Below, one piece after another: positions 58,007-64,000 of a DNA stretch of 64,000 nucleotides. Numbering within the stretch: the first letter of the stretch is position 1; each line of letters starts with the position of its first letter. Under the pieces are notes generated by a model. The model ran no database searches. It had not been told where the DNA came from and worked only from the letters and a program-made list of their open reading frames with translations. Both the position numbers and the translations under genes were made by a program. Source of the stretch: Secundilactobacillus hailunensis (lineage in GTDB: Bacteria > Bacillota > Bacilli > Lactobacillales > Lactobacillaceae); assembly GCF_005405185.1 (NCBI RefSeq), contig NZ_BJDO01000002.1, positions 1-64,000 on the forward strand, written 5' to 3'.

Positions 58007-58489
58007 ATGACAGTTACAGTTAAAGTTTCAACACCAGAAGAGACCATGACGATCGGCCAACAAATTGCACCGTTATTGGCGCCAAAAGACATTATTTTGC
58101 TAGATGGCGACCTGGGTGCCGGTAAAACGACCTTTACCAAGGGCTTGGCAGCCGGATTAGGGATTAAGCGTAACGTTAAAAGTCCTACCTTCACCATTAT
58201 TCGTGAATATCAAGACGGTCGGATTCCGCTGTATCACATGGACGTTTACCGACTGGAAGATGGCAGCGGCGATGAACTGGGACTAGAGGAATACTTCAAT
58301 GGTGACGGTGTCAGCGTTGTGGAATGGTCAAAGTTTGTGGCCGATGAGCTGCCCGCTGATTATTTACGCATTGCCTTTAAGCGGTTAGATGATCTGGGTG
58401 AAAACCAGCGTGAATTAACGTTTGAGCCCCATGGTGAAAGATTTGTTGCCATGGTCAAACAATTACAGGAAAAACGTCATGGCAAATGA
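58007..58489 (+). CDS. tsaE: TsaE, tRNA t6A synthesis ATPase
   Basis: 160 residues. Walker A GDLGAGKTTF, the SPTFTIIREY block and LYHMDVYRL are typical. Works with TsaB/TsaD in the threonylcarbamoyl modification of tRNAs that read ANN codons. AAGGAG before the ATG. Overlaps the following acetyltransferase by 11 bases, suggesting coupled translation. Confidence 0.94.
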   Translation: MTVTVKVSTPEETMTIGQQIAPLLAPKDIILLDGDLGAGKTTFTKGLAAGLGIKRNVKSPTFTIIREYQDGRIPLYHMDVYRLEDGSGDELGLEEYFNGDGVSVVEWSKFVADELPADYLRIAFKRLDDLGENQRELTFEPHGERFVAMVKQLQEKRHGK

Positions 58490-58982
58490 GCCGGAATTAA
58501 CGCTTCGAAAAGCTCTGCCAACGGATGCACAGGCCACGTTAAAGTTACTCAAAATCCTCAAAACGGAATCGACCACTTTTGAAGATACCAGCGATGATGT
58601 TGATCCGGCGACTGAAAGTGAACAGATCAAACAAATTAGCAACTCCAATCAGCAGTTGTTGCTGTTAGCTATCTTAGATGGGAACCCAGTTGGATTGGTC
58701 ACCATTTTGCCGACCTCGGCAAACGGAACCGGTGAAATTGGTGTCGCGGTTCTGAAACAGCATTGGCAAAAGGGCATTGGCCGGGAACTCATGTTAAGCG
58801 GCCTTGATTGGGCAGCTTTAGACAGTTCCTACGAAATTATTTCACTGACCGTGCAGGCACGTAATCAACGGGCTGTAAAACTCTATCAAGATATTGGGTT
58901 TCAGACCACGCAAAAATTACGGGTGACCACTTCAGCTGGTGAAGTAGTTGCAGCCTATGAAATGCAGTTAGCGGTGAAGTAG
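58479..58982 (+). CDS. GNAT-family N-acetyltransferase
   Basis: 167 residues. The acetyl-CoA-binding segment reads VLKQHWQKGIGRELM (Q/R-x-x-G-x-G), followed by the C-terminal ARNQRAVKLYQDIGF block, so the fold is clear. Substrate unknown; the neighbouring tsaE often stands next to RimI-type acetyltransferases, but this one is not a clear RimI. ATG 58479 lies inside tsaE, 7 bases after CAGGA. Confidence 0.85.
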   Translation: MANEPELTLRKALPTDAQATLKLLKILKTESTTFEDTSDDVDPATESEQIKQISNSNQQLLLLAILDGNPVGLVTILPTSANGTGEIGVAVLKQHWQKGIGRELMLSGLDWAALDSSYEIISLTVQARNQRAVKLYQDIGFQTTQKLRVTTSAGEVVAAYEMQLAVK

Positions 58983-59004
58983 TTTTTTGAATTTAGCTGA
59001 AAAT

Positions 59005-59046
59005 AAATAAGCCTAGTTACCATTTTTCTGGTAATTAGGCTTATTT
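59005..59046. terminator. Bidirectional terminator
   Basis: AAATAAGCCTAGTTACCA (59005-59022) pairs with TGGTAATTAGGCTTATTT (59029-59046). Between the convergent acetyltransferase and exonuclease genes. Confidence 0.88.
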
Positions 59047-59057
59047 TGGTGAAATCA

Positions 59058-59591
59058 TTAGGCCAGTTTAATAAACGGTTTAATAGCTTCCTGACCAAAA
59101 GTATTGGTCTCTGACAGTAAAATGTTGGCGCAGGCTAAACTGTCGTCCAGTGCATTATGGTGGTGTTCCAGTGAAATACCTAATGCATCAGCCACGGTAT
59201 TCAGCTTATGATCTGCCAGCGTGGGTAAAAATTGCCGGCTGGTTTTTACTGTGTCCAGTGTGAGGTAGGCTGGTGAAGTCATTCCGTAATGGTTTAGGGT
59301 TTGGCGCAGCACGCTGTTATCAAACTGCGCGTTGTGAGCGATCACCAGCTGTTCTGGTGTGAATAGCGATTGAATGTGCGGCCAGACCGTTGGAAAATCC
59401 GGTGCATCGGCAACGTCAGCTTCATGAATACCATGGATCTGGACGTTGCGCCAAAAAAAGTCAGTGTCAGGTTTGATCAGCGTGTAAAATTCATCGGCTA
59501 CCTGACTGTTACGAACGATGGTCAGCGCCAAGGAACAAGCAGAATAGCGCTTGCCGTTAGCAGTTTCGAAATCCATTGCGACAAAGTTCAA
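59058..59591 (-). CDS. DnaQ-type 3'-5' exonuclease
   Basis: 177 residues. DEDDh-family nuclease: motif I MDFETA, motif II HNAQFDNSVL, motif III HHNALDD with the catalytic His. It may be a proofreading-like or RNA-processing nuclease; no polymerase fusion. Start: TTG 59591, with AAGGAG 9 bases before; nine more codons upstream precede the site. It lies directly downstream of the ExoA-type nuclease gene on the same strand. Confidence 0.9.
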   Translation of the reverse strand: MNFVAMDFETANGKRYSACSLALTIVRNSQVADEFYTLIKPDTDFFWRNVQIHGIHEADVADAPDFPTVWPHIQSLFTPEQLVIAHNAQFDNSVLRQTLNHYGMTSPAYLTLDTVKTSRQFLPTLADHKLNTVADALGISLEHHHNALDDSLACANILLSETNTFGQEAIKPFIKLA

Positions 59592-59619
59592 TAGTGCCAC
59601 TCCTTTCAAGTCATTCAAA

Positions 59620-60384
59620 TTATACGTGAAGGTCAGTGGTTGTCAAGACAATTGGACAGTGATCTGAACCGAAAATGGTGTCTTTAATGTCAGCAGAGGC
59701 TAACTTAGATTGGAGGGCATTACTAGTGACGAAGTAGTCGATCCGCCAGCCGGCGTTGCGATCACGGGCTTTGAACCGGTAACTCCACCACGAGTAACGG
59801 TCGGTGACATCGGGATAGAAATAACGGAAGGTGTCGGTGTAGCCACGTCCTAGTAACCGCGTGAAGGCTTCCCGTTCCTGATCAGTAAAACCAGCACTTT
59901 TATGGTTAGTTTTTGGATTACGAATATCAATTTCTTCGTGCGCCACGTTTAAGTCACCGCATAAAATGACCGGCTTCTTGGCGTTTAGCTGATCAAGGTA
60001 GTCTTGAAAGACGTCTTCCCAGCCCATGCGAAAATCAAGCCGTTTTAGACCTGTGCCCGAATTAGGCGTATAGCAGGTGACCAGGTAAAAATCCGTGTAT
60101 TCTAGCGTGATCACACGGCCTTCATGGTCAAATTCATCGGTGCCAATATCGTAAGTGACGTTAATTGGATCATGTTTGGTAAAAATAGCGGTGCCTGAAT
60201 AGCCTTTCCGGTCGGCAGAGTTAAAGTACTGGTGGTACCCGGGTAGCTCCAGCGTGAGCTGATCGGGTTGCATTTTCGTTTCTTGAACGCAGAAGAAGTC
60301 CGCGTCTAAGGTGTTAAAAGTAGTCATAAAATCATGCTTAACAGCGGCTCGTAGACCGTTGACGTTCCAACTGACAAATTTCAC
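59620..60384 (-). CDS. ExoA/Xth-type exodeoxyribonuclease III (AP endonuclease)
   Basis: 254 residues. Acts on abasic sites in base-excision repair. FVSWNVNGLRA, VQETKM, GDLNVAHEEID, and the SDHCPI terminal motif with the catalytic His are present. Start: GTG 60384 gives the family N-terminus (M)KFVSWNVN, with AAAGGA about 11 bases before it; earlier ATG codons abut that site. Together with ung this makes a base-excision pair in the window. Confidence 0.93.
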   Translation of the reverse strand: MKFVSWNVNGLRAAVKHDFMTTFNTLDADFFCVQETKMQPDQLTLELPGYHQYFNSADRKGYSGTAIFTKHDPINVTYDIGTDEFDHEGRVITLEYTDFYLVTCYTPNSGTGLKRLDFRMGWEDVFQDYLDQLNAKKPVILCGDLNVAHEEIDIRNPKTNHKSAGFTDQEREAFTRLLGRGYTDTFRYFYPDVTDRYSWWSYRFKARDRNAGWRIDYFVTSNALQSKLASADIKDTIFGSDHCPIVLTTTDLHV

Positions 60385-60505
60385 GGCAGTCAACATCCTT
60401 TCTTGATACATCATTTAATTCCATTTTAGCATTTTTCAGCGACTCTAGGCGATTGCCGGTTATGATTACAGGCGGGGAAAAGCCGGTACGAATCGAGCTA
60501 ACCTT

Positions 60506-60533
60506 TTGTTTGTACCGGTTCGCATGGTATTAT
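60506..60533 (+). promoter_or_regulatory. Promoter of murB
   Basis: TTGTTT (60506-60511), 16 bases, TATTAT (60528-60533). CCGGTAC (60483-60489) and GTACCGG (60512-60518) form an inverted repeat around the -35, possibly an operator. Confidence 0.5.
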
Positions 60534-60582
60534 ATTAATATGTAATTTAACGAAATCTGGGTATCACGAAAGGAACCTAACC

Positions 60583-61491
60583 ATGAAGGCAAATATCATC
60601 ACAACTTTTCCCCAGGTAAAGTTGCTGCAAAACGAACCTTTATCAAACTATACCAATACTAAAACGGGGGGCAAGGCGGACTACCTCGCTTTCCCAAAGA
60701 ATTTAGATGAGATTCAAGCATTAATGCTTTATGCGCAAAAACAAGATCTGCCCATAACCGTGATTGGCAATGCTAGCAACTTGATCGTTAAGGATGGCGG
60801 TATTCGCGGCTTAGTCATGATCTTGACTGAGATGGATCAGATTACCGTTAAGGGTAATGACATCACTGCTGAGTCAGGTGCCTCGTTGATTGAAGTGACC
60901 AAGGTTGCGCAACAGGCTAGCTTAAGCGGGTTGGAATTTGCTGCTGGTATTCCGGGCAGTGTCGGCGGCGCGATTTTTATGAACGCCGGGGCTTACGGCG
61001 GTGAGATTAGTCTGGTAGCTGATTCTGTGACCGTTTTAACACCCAAAGCTCAGCTTAAAACCATTCCACGCGCTGATCTGGATTTTGCTTATCGCCATAG
61101 CCGCGTTCAGGATGAAGGCGATATTGTGATCAACGCGATTTTTAAATTGCAAGCTGGTGATCCAGCTCAGATTCAAGCTAAGATGGATGAGCTAAATGCC
61201 CGCCGAGCAGCCAAGCAGCCACTGGACTTGCCTTCCTGCGGCAGCGTCTTTAAACGGCCCACTGGTTATTTTGCCGGTAAGCTGATTCACGATGCTGGCC
61301 TGCAAGGTTATCAGTCTGGCGGGGCTCAGGTTTCCATGAAGCACGCTGGGTTTATCGTGAACGTTGACCATGCCACAGCGTCGGATTATCTCGCAGTCAT
61401 CGCCCACGTTCAGGCAACGGTTTTAACCCAGGCTGGTGTTCATTTGGAAACAGAAGTCCGCATTATTGGTGAAGATCCCGTTTCGAATTAA
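60583..61491 (+). CDS. murB: UDP-N-acetylenolpyruvoylglucosamine reductase
   Basis: 302 residues. FAD-dependent second step of UDP-MurNAc synthesis. [48 protein letters not shown] and the SCGSVFKRP catalytic serine block are present. Type II MurB length. AAAGGAAC before the ATG. Followed after 17 bases by the antiporter gene. Confidence 0.96.
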   Translation: MKANIITTFPQVKLLQNEPLSNYTNTKTGGKADYLAFPKNLDEIQALMLYAQKQDLPITVIGNASNLIVKDGGIRGLVMILTEMDQITVKGNDITAESGASLIEVTKVAQQASLSGLEFAAGIPGSVGGAIFMNAGAYGGEISLVADSVTVLTPKAQLKTIPRADLDFAYRHSRVQDEGDIVINAIFKLQAGDPAQIQAKMDELNARRAAKQPLDLPSCGSVFKRPTGYFAGKLIHDAGLQGYQSGGAQVSMKHAGFIVNVDHATASDYLAVIAHVQATVLTQAGVHLETEVRIIGEDPVSN

Positions 61492-61508
61492 CGAAAGGAG
61501 ATAGCTAG

Positions 61509-63620
61509 TTGCCGATAGTTGAAGCAGTTATTTTATTAGTTGTTTTAGTTTTAATTTCAAACGTCATCAGCCACTACCTCACCTTTATTCCCGTTAGTTT
61601 GATCCAAATTGCTTTGGGGTTAGTCATTGCTCTGTTTTGGGAAATTAAGATTCCGCTGGATACCGATTGGTTCTTGCTGTTATTTATTGCACCATTGCTA
61701 TTTAATGATGGTCGGCGGTTTCCTAAACGAGAACTGTGGCAGCTTCGAGGACCCATTTTTGCAAACTCCATCTTATTGGTCTTCTTAACGACGATCGTGG
61801 GCGGTTATCTGATCTACCTGATGATTCCGCGATTGTCACTGTCAGTCAGTTTTGCGCTGGCAGCAATCCTATCGCCCACTGATCCGGTAGCGGTGCAGTC
61901 AATTTCTAAACGAGTGAAATTACCGGACCGGATTTTGCACCTGGTGAGTGGTGAAAGCTTGATCAACGATGCTTCAGGCTTGATCGCCTTTAAATACGCA
62001 GTGGCCGCAACCGTGACTGGTGTTTTCTCATTTGGTAACGCGGTTGGCGATTTCTTCTACATTAGTATCGTGGGGTTTCTAGCTGGTTTTGCTTTGATGT
62101 GGGTCATTGAATTCATGCGTGACTTTTTGAGGCGTCAAGGAATCAGTGACGTGGTGTTTAACACAGTGCTGCAGATCATGACGCCGTTTGTGATCTACGT
62201 GATCACAGAAGAGCTGTTCCATGCTTCTGGGGTGATTGCGGTGGTCACAGCTGGTGCCGTTTCACACGCACAGGAGAATCGCTTAGTTGAAGCTTCACCG
62301 GAATTGAAACTGGTCAGTGAGAAGACCTGGGATATTATCGTTTACCTCTTAAACGGTGTAGTGTTCTTGATCTTAGGTGATGAACTGCCAGTTGCGACTA
62401 CGACGATCATTCACGATGTTCATTTTCATACGTTTCAAGCGGTTGCCTATTCCTTTGGCGCATGGGCGATTTTGCTGTTGATTCGGGTGATCTGGATCTA
62501 CCTCTACCAAATGGTCAGTAAACCGCGCAAGCCGAGCTTCCGAGTGGCGTTGTTAGCCGGACTTTCCGGTGTTCGCGGTGCCGTAACCATGGCCGGGGTA
62601 TTGTCGTTGCCGGCAGTAATTGCAACTGGTCAAGCATTCCCGCAACGAGCATTAGTCCTGTTTGTGGCAGCTGGCGTGATCATTATTAGTCTGGTAGCTG
62701 CTGTAGTCACGTTACCGTTAGTGGCACCGGATAATCCAGTACCGCTGCAGACGCGAGCCAGTTTTAACGATGAAGCGGATGAAGACGCTGAAGATGATGA
62801 AGGAGACGATCAGAACGGTGGCCAGCCCCATTCAATGAGTGAAGCCGAAGCGCGGATCTACATTATGCGACTGGCAATCAACGCTATTGAGGAACACCGG
62901 CGAATTAAAAATCAACGGGCCGCTTATGACCTGATCTTGGATTATCAGTTTATTATTCGCAGGTTAGAGTTGACCACTCGTGATGATGCACAGCGACAGC
63001 AAGTGATGGCGGATGAAATTGCGCTGCGGCAAGTTGGCTTAAAGGGTGAACAGTCGGCGCTAGATCGATTGGCTGACCATCAGCAGATTTCACCACAGGC
63101 TTATCGTTCGGCTAGTCGAGCGGTGGAACGGACGCTACGGCGAGTTACGCATCCCAATAGCCATCTGAACGTAGTTGTGTTCAGGAGCTGGTCGTCAACT
63201 TTTCACCGCACGCGACAATGGATCAAGGCGGCTGTTCATGGTTCACAGGGAAAGTCCACTGACAATGAATGGCAATTGATCGACCGTGAAAGTGCTAAAG
63301 CCGCGATCAAGGCATTATCCAAATATTTGGCAAAGGATGAAGTTGACTCGCAATCCTTAGATAAGCAGGCAATTTATCATTTAGTGGTTTTTTACCGCAA
63401 CCGAATTGAACGGGCGCGTAAACATCAGCAGGTATCGCGATCAGATTATGCCAAGCAGCTTAATCGGTTAAGGGTGATTGCCCTTGGTGCAGAACGCACC
63501 GGGGTCCAGTCACTGCTTGAATCAGGAAATATTACTTGGCAGATGTCAGGTCATTTACGGCAGTATATCAATTACTCAGAAAACGTGCTGATGATGGCCA
63601 CTAACGATGAGCTTGATTAA
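61509..63620 (+). CDS. CPA1-family Na+/H+ antiporter with cytoplasmic C-terminal domain
   Basis: 703 residues. Twelve or so membrane helices in 1-410 with the ion-site motif SPTDPVAVQS and GESLINDASG. An acidic linker (about 420-440, Asp/Glu-rich) leads to a 260-residue soluble helical C-terminus. Extrudes sodium (or potassium) against protons. TTG start after AAAGGAG. The bacterial NhaP-type length is usual for Lactobacillus. Confidence 0.9.
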   Translation: MPIVEAVILLVVLVLISNVISHYLTFIPVSLIQIALGLVIALFWEIKIPLDTDWFLLLFIAPLLFNDGRRFPKRELWQLRGPIFANSILLVFLTTIVGGYLIYLMIPRLSLSVSFALAAILSPTDPVAVQSISKRVKLPDRILHLVSGESLINDASGLIAFKYAVAATVTGVFSFGNAVGDFFYISIVGFLAGFALMWVIEFMRDFLRRQGISDVVFNTVLQIMTPFVIYVITEELFHASGVIAVVTAGAVSHAQENRLVEASPELKLVSEKTWDIIVYLLNGVVFLILGDELPVATTTIIHDVHFHTFQAVAYSFGAWAILLLIRVIWIYLYQMVSKPRKPSFRVALLAGLSGVRGAVTMAGVLSLPAVIATGQAFPQRALVLFVAAGVIIISLVAAVVTLPLVAPDNPVPLQTRASFNDEADEDAEDDEGDDQNGGQPHSMSEAEARIYIMRLAINAIEEHRRIKNQRAAYDLILDYQFIIRRLELTTRDDAQRQQVMADEIALRQVGLKGEQSALDRLADHQQISPQAYRSASRAVERTLRRVTHPNSHLNVVVFRSWSSTFHRTRQWIKAAVHGSQGKSTDNEWQLIDRESAKAAIKALSKYLAKDEVDSQSLDKQAIYHLVVFYRNRIERARKHQQVSRSDYAKQLNRLRVIALGAERTGVQSLLESGNITWQMSGHLRQYINYSENVLMMATNDELD

Positions 63621-63643
63621 TTGAAAGACTTGAATGATCTATT

Positions 63644-63687
63644 AAAAGGGTGCCACTAGCAACGGGATTGCTAATGACACCTTTTTT
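63644..63687. terminator. Bidirectional terminator after the antiporter
   Basis: AAAAGGGTGCCACTAGCAA (63644-63662) pairs, with two wobble/mismatch positions, with TTGCTAATGACACCTTTT (63668-63685). Confidence 0.85.
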
Positions 63688-63700
63688 GAGTTTAAAATGA

Positions 63701-64000
63701 TCATTTTTGCTGATCATGCTGCTCTAAGTTATCTTTGAGTGATTTATCCCGGTTAATGCCCTGCTCATTAGCCATTTGACTGTGATATGCCAAGTACACT
63801 AACCAGTAGGCGATGAGCTGAATCAGCGTCATTAAACCCACAAACACGAGCATGGTCGGTGTCCACATATGCAACAGACGACTGGTAATTAATTCAGGAG
63901 AAATAAAGAGGTAGACGGTGTGAATTCGCATAAACCGTCCCACGTAGATACCAACGGAGGACAGGAAAGTTAAGAGGAGAACTAGACCAGACTGCAACCA
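63701..64000 (-). CDS. DUF1361 membrane protein, C-terminal part (cut by window edge)
   Basis: The frame is open to the right edge (TGG at 64000-63998), so only the last 99 residues are seen. Two or three membrane helices and the SSVGIYVGRFMRI segment resemble the GIYLGRFxR motif of DUF1361 proteins. A polar tail ends it. Function unknown. Confidence 0.6.
   Translation of the reverse strand, partial: WLQSGLVLLLTFLSSVGIYVGRFMRIHTVYLFISPELITSRLLHMWTPTMLVFVGLMTLIQLIAYWLVYLAYHSQMANEQGINRDKSLKDNLEQHDQQK

Overview
The window reads as a low-to-mid GC Gram-positive chromosome of the family Lactobacillaceae. Evidence: strong AGGAGG ribosome sites, frequent TTG and GTG starts, the phosphate operon pstSCA-pstB-pstB-phoU behind phoPR, the hprK-lgt-gpsA-trxB cluster, the rapZ-yvcK-whiA-clpP cluster, the glycolytic block cggR-gap-pgk-tpiA-eno, the secG-esterase-rnr-smpB block, CtsR and LexA (DinR) type operators, a KxYKxGKxW signal peptide and an LPQTN sorting motif. 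Species cannot be fixed from the sequence alone. Most of the window is conserved core genome. The accessory parts are an IS end at the left edge, the glycosyltransferase/giant-adhesin locus (19.8-34.8 kb) and a secreted protein with a basic tail (48.3-49.6 kb).

Layout. 1-346: end of an ISL3-like insertion sequence. 0.47-8.9 kb: MinJ-like PDZ membrane protein, PhoP/PhoR, then a PhoP-box promoter and the complete high-affinity phosphate ABC transporter with two ATPases and PhoU. 9.2-9.85 kb: PspC and YvlD-type envelope proteins. 9.85-10.04 kb: a structured leader in front of hprK. 10-14 kb: hprK, lgt, gpsA, trxB. 14.1-19.7 kb: a GNAT-like gene and the uvrB-uvrA repair operon under a LexA box. 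19.8-34.8 kb: a GtfA-like glycosyltransferase, a short partner lacking the GT-B domain, and a 4030-residue Ser/Ala-rich wall-anchored protein with a two-level repeat. 34.8-37.4 kb: a YeiH-type transporter divergent from a LysR regulator, and an HdeD-like membrane protein. 37.5-41 kb: rapZ, yvcK, whiA, and clpP in the opposite direction. 41.2-42.1 kb: a TSUP exporter and tRNA-Arg(CCG). 42.2-48.2 kb: the CggR-controlled glycolytic genes. 48.3-55.3 kb: basic-tailed secreted protein, ClC exchanger, secG, esterase, rnr, smpB. 55.3-64 kb: a YxjI/LURP-like gene, ung, pta, tsaE, a GNAT gene, a DnaQ-type exonuclease, ExoA-type nuclease, murB, a CPA1 antiporter and the end of a DUF1361 gene.

How the genes work together. 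PhoPR probably drives pst through the 11-bp-periodic TTTACA repeats. HprK, CggR, RapZ and YvcK form a carbon/envelope control layer around glycolysis and pta. GtfA and its partner probably O-glycosylate the giant adhesin encoded next to them; its SecA2/SecY2 export genes are not in the window. The least explained items are the hprK leader RNA with mutually exclusive stems, the truncated GtfB-like protein, the precise 405-bp and 1524-bp repeat hierarchy of the adhesin, the altered Walker A of the second PstB, and the Lys/His/Arg-rich secreted protein.
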